Origin: an uncultured Lachnospiraceae bacterium
GTDB lineage: Bacteria; Bacillota; Clostridia; Lachnospirales; Lachnospiraceae
Assembly: GCA_910586255.1 (NCBI GenBank)
Contig: CAJUHR010000025.1
Coordinates: 11,202-75,201, forward strand
Length of the DNA: 64,000 nt
Direction of reading: 5' to 3'
Part shown: positions 39,900 through 49,516 of the stretch, piece after piece
Numbering within the stretch: position 1 is the first letter of the stretch
Layout of the letters: every line of letters starts with the position of its first letter
Notes under the pieces: model-generated
Told to the model about the DNA's origin: nothing
Seen by the model: the letters and a program-made list of their open reading frames with translations, nothing else
The model's database searches: none
Program-made: the position numbers and the translations under genes

Positions 39900-41330
39900 A
39901 TGTCAAATATTTTACAGGTGACCACGCCGAATCTGAATACGGACAACCGGAATATATTGAATCCTCAGGATCCCAGGCAGGCAGGCCAGGCTATCCACAA
40001 TCCGGTGGATCCCACCCGTGTGGTTCGTGCTGATGGCCGGGACGGGGAACAGACAGGGAACAGTACCCAGGACGATCTGTTCAGCGCGATTAATTATGAC
40101 AGCAATTACGGCGCCTTTGTCAAGGGACTGGGGGAGAACAGTAATCTATCCGGTGTGATGGAGCGTCTCCTGTTTGGCGATATGGCAGGCCTTAAGGGGG
40201 CCGAGCAGGCAGAGGTGAGCGCTCTGGTGGAGCGTTTCCTCATGTCCATGCGTATGGATTCCCCTCAGGATCTTTTAGAGTATCTCCAGGGGCAGGGGGA
40301 GCTGCAGGCCAGATTTTCCGGAGACTTTTTCAGCAAGCTTCGGTCCCTGCTGTCGCAGAATCCCTCTGAGCGTCTTAAGGAGGCTGTGCTGAACTTTATA
40401 AAAGGGTACAACAGCTACTCCTCCGGAGCCCATCTTTTGCAGCAGATGAAGGCTCTGACCGATGATATCGAGCATCTTCTCCTGCGGGCTTACCGGGAGG
40501 AATTCAGAGGACTGGCCAATTCTATGAACTGGGACGCGGCCAACGGCGACACGGAGGAAAATGCCGGTGTTCTCAATCAGAGGCTGATTCCGTTTCTTTC
40601 TTCCTATGTATCAAGAACTCATGATTACGGGGCGGTCCGGGAGGCGGCTATGCTCCTGATTTTCCATGCTGTCCGCTATCAGAACGGAGGGAAGGGCCGG
40701 CTGTTTGCCTTATTTGACAGTCTTTTGGGCAACCGGGATTTCGGGAGGCTTTTTAAGGGGGACGCGGAGGCGGATATGGAGCAGCTTCTGATGGCAGGCG
40801 CCAAGGAGACTCAGCCGCCCTTGTCGGAATTTGCCGACAATCTTGCCGCTCTTCTTCTAAGGGGGGCCAACGGCCACGGCGGCTTGGAGAATGTCCAGCA
40901 GTTTTATAATATTATGAACGGTATGCTCATTAATGAGAGCGTTTACATGCCACTTCTCCATTTTATTCTGCCCTTCCAGTACGAGGACAACAATGTGATG
41001 TCGGAGATGTGGGTGGATCCGGACGCCAAAAAGGACAGCGAGGATGAGCCCAGAAAGATCAAGCTTTTTTTGAAGTTTGATATTCAGACTTTGGGAAAGT
41101 TTGAGATGGTGATGACCTTGCAGGATAGGCAGTCCAGGGTTCAGCTTTTTGTGCCGCCGCAGCTAGCCAGACAGAATAAACAGATTCAGGCAGAGGTGAC
41201 GGAGATTCTTAAGAAGAATGGATTCCGGTTCAGCCAGCTTCTGATTCGGGAGCGGATCCGCGACAGGCGGGTGGACGAGGTTTTTCCGGAAATTCGGGAG
41301 AAGGAGAGAACGATCAATGTCAGAATTTGA
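39900..41330 (+). CDS. FliK-like flagellar protein (YlqG type)
   Basis: A 476-residue protein with no signal peptide, started at ATG 39900 behind GGAGG. Residues 1-60 are polar and disordered; about 60-370 are helical (many Leu/Arg/Glu). The last 100 residues (IKLFLKFDIQTLGKFEMVMTL, then RSQVQLF-like strand and a terminal helix) have the pattern of the FliK/Flg_hook C-terminal domain. The next gene encodes a FlhB C-terminal-domain protein overlapping by 14 bp. Bacillus ylqG-ylqH shows the same pairing. Function unknown; a second export-control pair is a reasonable idea. Confidence 0.6.
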   Translation: MSNILQVTTPNLNTDNRNILNPQDPRQAGQAIHNPVDPTRVVRADGRDGEQTGNSTQDDLFSAINYDSNYGAFVKGLGENSNLSGVMERLLFGDMAGLKGAEQAEVSALVERFLMSMRMDSPQDLLEYLQGQGELQARFSGDFFSKLRSLLSQNPSERLKEAVLNFIKGYNSYSSGAHLLQQMKALTDDIEHLLLRAYREEFRGLANSMNWDAANGDTEENAGVLNQRLIPFLSSYVSRTHDYGAVREAAMLLIFHAVRYQNGGKGRLFALFDSLLGNRDFGRLFKGDAEADMEQLLMAGAKETQPPLSEFADNLAALLLRGANGHGGLENVQQFYNIMNGMLINESVYMPLLHFILPFQYEDNNVMSEMWVDPDAKKDSEDEPRKIKLFLKFDIQTLGKFEMVMTLQDRQSRVQLFVPPQLARQNKQIQAEVTEILKKNGFRFSQLLIRERIRDRRVDEVFPEIREKERTINVRI

Positions 41331-41673
41331 TGATCTGATGCGGCAGAAGGCAGTTGCCCTGAAATATAATCCGGACAAGAACGGAGCTCCGGTTATTGTT
41401 GCCTCGGGTATGGGATACCTGGCAGAGAAGATTACGGAGACAGCCATGGAGGCAGGGGTGCCGGTCTATGAGGATGATTCCCTGGCCACACTTCTGACTC
41501 AGCTGCAGCTGGGAGCAGAGATTCCCAGGGAATTGTATCAGGCGATTGTTGATATTTATATCTATTTTTTGGGATATGTACCGGAAAAGAGCGAGATGCC
41601 AAAGGAAGAGCAGGAAGAGGAAGAGATGCCTGCCGCCGGGGACGGGGATATTTCTGAAAATACAGGCGGCTGA
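41317..41673 (+). CDS. Stand-alone FlhB C-terminal domain protein (YlqH/FhlB type)
   Basis: A 118-residue protein aligned with the cytoplasmic domain of FlhB: QKAVALKYNPDKNGAPVIVASG corresponds to the sequence after the cleavage site, and IPRELYQAIVDIYIYFL to its C-terminal helix (first 20 residues quoted in parts). The self-cleavage NPTH is missing, so the protein begins at the point where the cleaved FlhB fragment would. The last 25 residues are acidic. It overlaps the FliK-like gene. Similar proteins can replace the FlhB C-terminal part in export switching in Salmonella (FhlB). Confidence 0.85.
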   Translation: MSEFDDLMRQKAVALKYNPDKNGAPVIVASGMGYLAEKITETAMEAGVPVYEDDSLATLLTQLQLGAEIPRELYQAIVDIYIYFLGYVPEKSEMPKEEQEEEEMPAAGDGDISENTGG

Positions 41674-41734
41674 TCCGGCATGAAGGCTTATGAAATGCCG
41701 GAAAGGCCAGAGAGTGATAAGTCAGGAGGATTTT

Positions 41735-43108
41735 ATGGTTCAAAAAATAAAGAGAGCAATGGGGCTTTTGCTGGCGCTCTGCCTTTTGGCCATGCCCATG
41801 GAGGCGCTGGCGGCCACAAAGCCCATCAACAGTGTAAGCGTGAGAGTGTCCTCTAAGCTGGAGGCGGGAAAGAGCCTGCCGGATATCCAGATTGGTTCGG
41901 AGACGGCCGAGGACGGACAGGTGGTGGTGGGAACAAGCAGCGGTTCCTACACCTTGACGGAGGCGGAGTGGGTGGACGGCAACACAAAGGAGATAAAGCC
42001 CTCCGATGAGCCCAGAATCAAGGTGACCCTTGAGCCGACCGATGTGAGCGAGCATTATTTTCTTGCCAGCTATAAGTCGTCCAATGTAAAGATCAGCGGC
42101 GGATCCTTTGTCTCGGCAAGGCGGGACGGAGATTCCCTGATCGTCACCCTGCGTGTAAAGCCGGTGAAGGGGGAGTATGATCCGCCCACGGAGGCATACT
42201 GGAACGAGAAGAATCTGGGGGAGGCCCGGTGGGAGAAGCCGGAGAATGATTCCGGATATTATGAGCTGCAGCTTTACCGGGACGGGAAGAGCGTGCAGAA
42301 GGTGGCAAAGACCTCAGCCAAAAGCTACAATTTTTATCCTTATATGACTAAGGAAGGGGATTACAGCTTTAAGGTGCGGACGATTCCGGGAACGGATGCC
42401 CAGAACAAATTCGGGAAAAAGAGCGACTGGATAGAGTCTGGGGAATTGGAGATTACGGACCGGTACGTGTCTGACGGAAAGGGACAGCAGTCGGGCAAGC
42501 CTTCGGTGGTGAAGGGAACCACGGACACGGTTGGCTGGTTTAAGGAAAATGACCGATGGGGATACCGCTATCCGGACGGAAGCCTGTCAAAAGACGGGTG
42601 GTCGGAGATTGACGGCTTGTGGTATTATTTTAATGAGGACGGGGTCATGTGCACCGGCTGGAGACCGGTGGGAGGACAACAGTATTATCTGTATGACAAC
42701 GGACAGATGGCAGTGGGCTGGTCAAAAATCGGCGGCTCCTGGTATTATTTCCGGCCGGAGACGGAGGGGACATTCTTAAAAGGCTCCATGATGACTCCCG
42801 GATGGCATGTGATCGGACCTTATTATTATTATTTTAATGGAGACGGAAGCTTGTATACCGGGTGGCTTAAGGAAAACGGCAAGACCTATTATCTCAATGA
42901 GCTGGACAACAGTCTTCAGGGCACCATGTTTACGGGATGGATCCGCAGAGAGGAAAAGACGTATTTTGCCGATTCCAACGGGGAGATTTTGGAAGGCTGG
43001 AATCAGATAGACGGAAGCTGGTATTATTTTTACCCCGGCTCCGGAGAGATGGCCCGCAACACCCAGGTAGATGGGTTTACCGTTGATTCGGACGGAATAT
43101 GGAGATAG
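41735..43108 (+). CDS. Secreted cell-wall-repeat protein, paralogue A
   Basis: A 457-residue exported protein. ATG 41735 follows AGGAGG; the signal peptide (QKIKRAMGLLLALCLLAMPM then EALA) should be cut near residue 30. Residues 30-250 are two beta-rich domains, the second with fibronectin-like spacing (ARWEKPENDSGYYELQLYRDGK). Residues about 270-445 contain some eight choline-binding-type repeats (GLWYYFNEDGVMCTGW, SWYYFRPETEG and so on). It shares domain order with the next gene. Anchoring to the wall is likely; a role for it in motility is inference from context. Confidence 0.8.
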   Translation: MVQKIKRAMGLLLALCLLAMPMEALAATKPINSVSVRVSSKLEAGKSLPDIQIGSETAEDGQVVVGTSSGSYTLTEAEWVDGNTKEIKPSDEPRIKVTLEPTDVSEHYFLASYKSSNVKISGGSFVSARRDGDSLIVTLRVKPVKGEYDPPTEAYWNEKNLGEARWEKPENDSGYYELQLYRDGKSVQKVAKTSAKSYNFYPYMTKEGDYSFKVRTIPGTDAQNKFGKKSDWIESGELEITDRYVSDGKGQQSGKPSVVKGTTDTVGWFKENDRWGYRYPDGSLSKDGWSEIDGLWYYFNEDGVMCTGWRPVGGQQYYLYDNGQMAVGWSKIGGSWYYFRPETEGTFLKGSMMTPGWHVIGPYYYYFNGDGSLYTGWLKENGKTYYLNELDNSLQGTMFTGWIRREEKTYFADSNGEILEGWNQIDGSWYYFYPGSGEMARNTQVDGFTVDSDGIWR

Positions 43109-43129
43109 AGCAGAGAGAAAGGACTTGGC

Positions 43130-44428
43130 ATGCAGAGAGTGATAAAGGCTGGCCGGAGAGGGATTTTGTTTCGGTCAGGTATATGGATGATGGCGGCCCT
43201 TCTTCTGACAGCGGGGAGGGGAGAAGTGAGCTATGGGGCTGAATCCAGCGTCATAGAGAGCCTGAGTGTGACTCTTAAGAGTACATACGGAGAGCCTGAG
43301 GAGATTCCGGAGCCGGAGATTACAATAAGTGGCACCGGCTGTTCTCTGGGAGATGTGCAGTTTCGCACGGATTATGATAAGTGGAAGCCTGGCAAGAAAG
43401 TCCGGGTGGAGATTACGGTCAATGCAGATGACGGAAAGGTGTTTCCCGCCTCCTTAAACCGCTCCAAATGTAAAATATCGGGAGCGGATTTTGTGTCAGC
43501 CAAGGCGTTGGATGACGATACACTTCAGGTGAAGGTGGATTACAAGCCGGTGACGGTTTTGGGGGACACGACAGAGGCCGGCTGGAGTTCATCAAGAAGG
43601 CGCGCGGTATGGAAGCCGGTGGACTATGCCCCCGGATATTCTGTGGTTCTGTACGGCAATGACAAGGTGGTCAAACGGATGACGGTCACAGGGGCCCACT
43701 CGGTCAATCTGACGGAATTCATGGATGATGTGGACAAAACCTACTATTATGAGGTGAAGGCCATTCCGGTTACCTCCGATGAGAAGAAATATCTAAAGGA
43801 AGGGTCTTTTGTCACATCCACGGACCAGGAGTTTGACTGGGAGGACTGGGAGAACTGGAACAGCTCCGGAACCGGCACAAGCAGCAGTCCGGGAGGCAGC
43901 AGCGGGCCGGGAGGAAGCGGCAGCGCGGGCCCGGGAGCCGGGGCCGGAGACGGAGGCTCGGTCAAGGGAAACAATTACATCATGCCGGACGGAAGCAAGG
44001 CGGTCAACACCTGGAAGAAGATCTCAAACCGCTGGTACTATTTTGACCAGAACGGCAATATGGCAAGAGGCTGGCAGTATGTAAACGGTTTTTGGTATTA
44101 TATGGATGGAAACGGGATTATGCAGACCGGATGGATCAACCCTTACGGGGACACCTGGTATTATCTCAACGGCAACGGGGATATGTGTGTGGGCTGGATT
44201 CAGCCGATTCCGGGTGAGTGGTATTATCTGGACGGCTCAGGGGCCATGCAGAGGTACTGGGTTTTGGTAAACGGCAAATGGTATTTCATGAACCAGAGCG
44301 GCCGGATGCAGACCGGATGGATTCAGGCGGACGGCAAATGGTATTTTCTTAACAGCGATGGCAGCATGGCGGCCAACACGGAGGTCAGCGGCCGCAGGCT
44401 GGGGCCTGACGGAGCAGAGATTCGGTGA
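43130..44428 (+). CDS. Secreted cell-wall-repeat protein, paralogue B
   Basis: A 432-residue exported protein related to paralogue A: signal peptide (IWMMAALLLTAG region), a beta-rich N-terminal domain beginning SLSVTLKSTYGEPEEIPEPE, a fibronectin-like domain (RAVWKPVDYAPGYSVVLYGN), a Gly/Ser linker of about 40 residues near 245-285, and about seven cell-wall repeats (NRWYYFDQNGNMARGW and similar). It lies 21 bp after paralogue A, so the pair probably arose by tandem duplication. No catalytic domain is visible in either. Confidence 0.8.
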   Translation: MQRVIKAGRRGILFRSGIWMMAALLLTAGRGEVSYGAESSVIESLSVTLKSTYGEPEEIPEPEITISGTGCSLGDVQFRTDYDKWKPGKKVRVEITVNADDGKVFPASLNRSKCKISGADFVSAKALDDDTLQVKVDYKPVTVLGDTTEAGWSSSRRRAVWKPVDYAPGYSVVLYGNDKVVKRMTVTGAHSVNLTEFMDDVDKTYYYEVKAIPVTSDEKKYLKEGSFVTSTDQEFDWEDWENWNSSGTGTSSSPGGSSGPGGSGSAGPGAGAGDGGSVKGNNYIMPDGSKAVNTWKKISNRWYYFDQNGNMARGWQYVNGFWYYMDGNGIMQTGWINPYGDTWYYLNGNGDMCVGWIQPIPGEWYYLDGSGAMQRYWVLVNGKWYFMNQSGRMQTGWIQADGKWYFLNSDGSMAANTEVSGRRLGPDGAEIR

Positions 44429-44510
44429 GAAAATACAGACATCGGATAAACGATTGCTGTAGTAACGACAAATAAGTTTCCTAATAATAATAGAAAGAGG
44501 AACAGACACA

Positions 44511-45431
44511 ATGGGATTGGTGACGTTGGAAGCACTGAATACGCAGAGTGCACAGAACATACAGGGCGGATATACGGTCCGCCCGGAGGAGGTAAAGGAG
44601 AGCTTTCAGTCCGTATTTAGGGACATCAGTCAGGGGGCTCCGGAAAGTATGGATAAGATTTTTGAGGAGGCGTCCTCCCGGTACGGGGTTCCTCTCAATC
44701 TGGTGAAGGCGGTGGCCAAGGCAGAGTCTAATTTTAATGCCAGCGCGGTCTCCAAGGCCGGGGCTATCGGAGTTATGCAGCTGATGCCTGCCACAGCCCG
44801 GTCTTTGGGGGTGACGGATCCTTATGATGCCCGGCAGAATATTATGGGCGGCACCAAATACCTAAGAGAAAATCTGGACCGGTTCGGGGGAAATGTGAGC
44901 CTGGCTCTGGCTGCTTACAATGCAGGGCCCAACAGCGTCCAGAAGTATGGGGGGATTCCTCCCTACAAGGAGACCCAGAATTATGTAAAAACGGTTACTT
45001 CCTATATGAACGGCTCTCCGATCTACGCAGGGAAGCTTGTAAATACGAGCAGCAAAAGCCGCCTCTCGGGACTTTACGGTTCCGGGGCCTACGGGCTGAC
45101 CTCCGATCAGCTTTTGGGGCTTTATGGCAGCGCGTCCGGCGGAATCGGAGATCTTTACGGAAACGGCTCCGATCAGCTGACCGGGCTTTCGGGAACCTCC
45201 TCCTACAATCAGCTGGCCGGTCTTTATGGTACTTCCTACAATCAGCTGGCCGGTCTTTACGGCCTCTCGGCCGGTGGGGCCGGTACCTTGGGGATGGGGC
45301 TTTTGGGCACAGCCTCGGAGGATGGGGAGACTATAACCATGGATAAGGAAAGCTATGCCAGCCTGATTCAGCTTTTGCGCCTGCAGATGATGATGAATGC
45401 CAGCAGAGAGGTTGGAAGTATTACCTTGTAG
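44511..45431 (+). CDS. Lytic transglycosylase (SLT domain) with GLYG repeats
   Basis: A 306-residue peptidoglycan hydrolase. Residues about 46-175 form an SLT domain: catalytic Glu 72 in AKAESNFNASAVSKAGAIGVMQ, then LMPATARSLGV and SLALAAYNAGPNSVQKYGG. No signal peptide is present, so export through the flagellar apparatus is a possibility, as with FlgJ-type rod enzymes. Residues 180-270 hold about eight LxGLYG units, including a 30-bp DNA tandem repeat near 45215-45265. The final 20 residues are Leu/Met-rich. Confidence 0.85.
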   Translation: MGLVTLEALNTQSAQNIQGGYTVRPEEVKESFQSVFRDISQGAPESMDKIFEEASSRYGVPLNLVKAVAKAESNFNASAVSKAGAIGVMQLMPATARSLGVTDPYDARQNIMGGTKYLRENLDRFGGNVSLALAAYNAGPNSVQKYGGIPPYKETQNYVKTVTSYMNGSPIYAGKLVNTSSKSRLSGLYGSGAYGLTSDQLLGLYGSASGGIGDLYGNGSDQLTGLSGTSSYNQLAGLYGTSYNQLAGLYGLSAGGAGTLGMGLLGTASEDGETITMDKESYASLIQLLRLQMMMNASREVGSITL

Positions 45432-45488
45432 TTCAGGCGGCGGGAGTTTTTATGTGATTTCATTAAAGGGGGAGGATGAGCCTGTATT

Positions 45489-46112
45489 ATGAGATTGAAG
45501 GATTGCGATGGTTGCCTGGTATACGGCACCGATAACCGGCCCCTGTCTAGGGCCCGGGTGGAGACGGATGCGGAGGGGAGGATTCGCATGTATTTTCGGA
45601 ATCCCAAGCTGCGCAGTGTCCGGTTTAAGACGATTGTGGATTTTTATGACCGGTCTCAGGGGGTGGTTCGTAGCCAGTGCGAGCTGGTGATTCAGCGGAA
45701 TGTGCTGCCGGATAGGATGAAGGAGCCATGGATGGCCACCTGCGAGATTCTGGATGTCCATGAGGTGTTTCAGAGGCAGAAGGATCTGCGGGTGGATGTG
45801 GACCTGAGAACGGAGTTTATGACAGGCAAGGGATGGTTCTTTTCCGGGGCTATCCGCAACATCAGCGCGGGAGGGATTTTTCTTGTGACGCCTCAGGTTC
45901 TAAAGAAGGGGGAGTATTTTTCCTTCCGATATCGCTTCGGCCAGGAGAACTGTGAGGTGGAGGCAAAGGTGCTGAGGGTGGGAGGACTGATACAGGGCGA
46001 ATATGGCTATGGATGTCAGTTTGTGGGCCTTTCCATGGAGACGGAGGCAGCCATAAGGAAATTTGTCTTTACCAGACAGATGAAAAAGCAGAATAATAAG
46101 GGAAGAGAATAA
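45489..46112 (+). CDS. PilZ-domain protein
   Basis: A 207-residue cytoplasmic protein with a small N-terminal beta domain (1-90) and a C-terminal PilZ domain (95-205). The NxSxxG motif is intact (N124, S126, G129 in RNISAGGIFLV). The arginine motif is altered: QRQKDLR keeps the first and last Arg of RRxxxR but has Gln at the second. c-di-GMP binding is therefore possible but not assured. The domain order recalls YcgR flagellar brakes, though the N-terminal domain is too short for a clear YcgR match. Followed at once by a glycosyltransferase gene. Confidence 0.78.
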   Translation: MRLKDCDGCLVYGTDNRPLSRARVETDAEGRIRMYFRNPKLRSVRFKTIVDFYDRSQGVVRSQCELVIQRNVLPDRMKEPWMATCEILDVHEVFQRQKDLRVDVDLRTEFMTGKGWFFSGAIRNISAGGIFLVTPQVLKKGEYFSFRYRFGQENCEVEAKVLRVGGLIQGEYGYGCQFVGLSMETEAAIRKFVFTRQMKKQNNKGRE

Positions 46113-46114
46113 TT

Positions 46115-47197
46115 TTGAAAATAAATCTGGTAATGATCGTTAAAAATGAGGAGCGGTCCCTCAGACGGTGCCTTCGGTCTGTGAACGGTCTGGTGGACGA
46201 GATGATCGTGGTGGATACAGGTTCCACAGACAGAACCGTGGAGATTGCTGAAAAGATGGGGGCAAAGGTATTTTCCTTTACCTGGATAAATGATTTTTCG
46301 GCTGCCCGGAACTATGGGCTGGGCCGGTCCGATGGGGACTGGAATCTGATTCTTGACGGAGACGAGTACTTAAGAGAGGCGGACAGAGAGAAGCTGGAGA
46401 CAGAGCTAAGTAGCCGGCAGGGGCTGTGGCTGGGCTGTATCACCAGATACGATGCCTTTCAGGACGAGGAGGGCTTAAGCGTCAGCACAGCCCTGCTTCC
46501 CAGGCTGCTTCCCAAAGGGGTTCTTTATGAGGGAATCATCCATGAGCAGCCAGCGGGGAACCATCCCTCTTACAGGGTTGATCTGCAGGCAGACCATGAC
46601 GGCTATTTGTATCAGGATAAGGGTGAGAGGAATCTTCCCTATCTGGAAAAGGCCGTGAAAGCTCACCCGGGAGACGGGTACTATCTCTTTCAGATGGCTT
46701 ATACCTTAAGAAATCTGAAAAGATACCGGGAAAGCCTTCCCTTTTTCAGGAAGTTTTACCGGCTGGCCGGCAAAAGAGAGGGATACCGGTCCGGCGGTGT
46801 GGTGCTTTATCTGTATACGCTTCTGGATTTGGGCGGCGGTGAGCATTTGGATGAAGCCGCCGCGATTATTGAGAAGGAGGAACCGGCTCTGGGAGGCTGG
46901 ACGGATTTCTGCTTTGTGTGCGGGCTTTTTTATATGAAGCGGGTGCTTTCCGATGTGGAGCGCTATATCAGCCTGCTGCCCGGGATTGAGGGCTCTTATT
47001 TGCGGTGTCTTAAGCTGGGAGAGCAGCCAGAGCTTGGCGGTGTGGTGGGAACCGGTTCTTTCCGGGCCGCCTACAATCTGGGCGCCTGGTACGAGGTGTC
47101 GGGCCAGACGGATAAGGCAAAATATTTTTATGAGAAGGCAGCCGGGGAGGGCTATGGCCCTGCCGTAAAGAGGCTGGGAGAAAACTGGAAAAAATAA
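46115..47197 (+). CDS. Family 2 glycosyltransferase with TPR-like C-terminus
   Basis: A 360-residue protein; TTG 46115 follows GGGAAGAG. Residues 1-110 are a GT2 domain: LVMIVKNEERSLRRCLRSV, VVDTGSTDRTVEIA and the metal-binding LDGDEYL. The remaining residues are helical with TPR-like spacing (PYLEKAVKAHPGDGYYLFQMAYTL; AKYFYEKAAGEGYGPA). Such GT2-TPR proteins occur in flagellin glycosylation islands of Clostridia; the context, but nothing else, supports that here. It ends the late flagellar block. Confidence 0.8.
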   Translation: MKINLVMIVKNEERSLRRCLRSVNGLVDEMIVVDTGSTDRTVEIAEKMGAKVFSFTWINDFSAARNYGLGRSDGDWNLILDGDEYLREADREKLETELSSRQGLWLGCITRYDAFQDEEGLSVSTALLPRLLPKGVLYEGIIHEQPAGNHPSYRVDLQADHDGYLYQDKGERNLPYLEKAVKAHPGDGYYLFQMAYTLRNLKRYRESLPFFRKFYRLAGKREGYRSGGVVLYLYTLLDLGGGEHLDEAAAIIEKEEPALGGWTDFCFVCGLFYMKRVLSDVERYISLLPGIEGSYLRCLKLGEQPELGGVVGTGSFRAAYNLGAWYEVSGQTDKAKYFYEKAAGEGYGPAVKRLGENWKK

Positions 47198-47287
47198 GGA
47201 GAACGGCAGTCATTTTATTCCTGAAGAGGGAGTGGAACGGCTGTTTCTTTTTAATCGCCTGTTTCAATATTTAATCAGAAAATGTGT

Positions 47288-47316
47288 TTGACAAGCGTAC
47301 AAAAATTTGCTACACT
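47288..47316 (+). promoter_or_regulatory. Sigma-A promoter of guaB
   Basis: Consensus TTGACA (47288-47293), a 17-bp spacer and TACACT (47311-47316), giving a leader of roughly 60 nt before the guaB ATG. Confidence 0.75.
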
Positions 47317-47342
47317 AAGAAACTAATAAGCGGATGTAATAA

Positions 47343-48835
<1,493 letters not shown>

Positions 48836-48836
<1 letters not shown>

Positions 48837-48863
48837 TTACTGACATTGTCTGAGAACAGTAAC
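48836..48863. repeat. Palindromic repeat (GTTACTG...CAGTAAC) at the guaB 3' end
   Basis: GTTACTG (48836-48842) and CAGTAAC (48857-48863), with GAACAGTAAC on the right, belong to the same arm family as 22757, 31321, 31414 and 62059. The left arm begins on the last base of the guaB stop codon. Confidence 0.5.
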
Positions 48864-48937
48864 GATGAATAAGCATATCTGACGGTTACAAAAAATAAAA
48901 AGAGACAAAAAACGTAATATTTTGACGATAAAATCAC

Positions 48938-48970
48938 GTCCGCCATGTTTTACATGGCGGACATTTTGTG
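48938..48970 (+). terminator. Terminator after guaB
   Basis: GTCCGCCATG and CATGGCGGAC form a perfect 10-bp stem with loop TTTTA, followed by ATTTTGTG. The T-tract is short, so efficiency is uncertain. Confidence 0.65.
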
Positions 48971-49069
48971 ATATACTGTCTATATGGGAAAAAATAGTGC
49001 GGGAAGTGTAGCCTAATCAGGGAAAATATGGTATACTAAACTGATAATTTATGGATGGTGAAGAAAAAT

Positions 49070-49516
49070 ATGCTGAATGAGGACAAGATTAAGTTAATGA
49101 CTGGAATTGCTATATTTGAAAAACAGGAAGGGAAGCGGATTTTTCCTGTTAACCGTTATTTTCAGAGCGATTACATCAGCAGGTACATGTTCCGTTCGTT
49201 TTTTTCTTACACGATCTGTTATCTGTTGTGTGCCATGACCTGGATCTTATATCACATGGAACAGCTTCTCAATACCCTGGATATTGGAGAGATGGTTGAG
49301 ACGGGAAAGTATGCGGTGTTTTTCTATATATCGGGGTTGATTTTATATCTCATCATTACCTGGCTGGTGTACCGCAGGCGGTATGAGTATGCCAGACGCG
49401 GCATGAAGGTTTATGTGGCCAAGCTTAAGCGTCTGGAGAAAAGGTACGAGTTCCAGAATCGTGCCAGAGAATTGTCAAAGGAGGGCGGCCGCCATGATCG
49501 TACTTCTCGAAATTAA
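49070..49516 (+). CDS. Small membrane protein upstream of cdaA
   Basis: A 148-residue protein from ATG 49070 (MLNEDKIKLMTGIAIFEKQEG); an ATG at 49055 is an alternative. Two membrane segments are clear (YTICYLLCAMTWILYHM; VFFYISGLILYLIITWLV) flanking a short loop, then a basic cytoplasmic tail. An extended -10 element (TGGTATACT, 49029-49037) lies upstream. It overlaps the next gene by 23 bp. I do not recognise a named family; conserved linkage with cdaA would be worth testing. Confidence 0.7.
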   Translation: MLNEDKIKLMTGIAIFEKQEGKRIFPVNRYFQSDYISRYMFRSFFSYTICYLLCAMTWILYHMEQLLNTLDIGEMVETGKYAVFFYISGLILYLIITWLVYRRRYEYARRGMKVYVAKLKRLEKRYEFQNRARELSKEGGRHDRTSRN

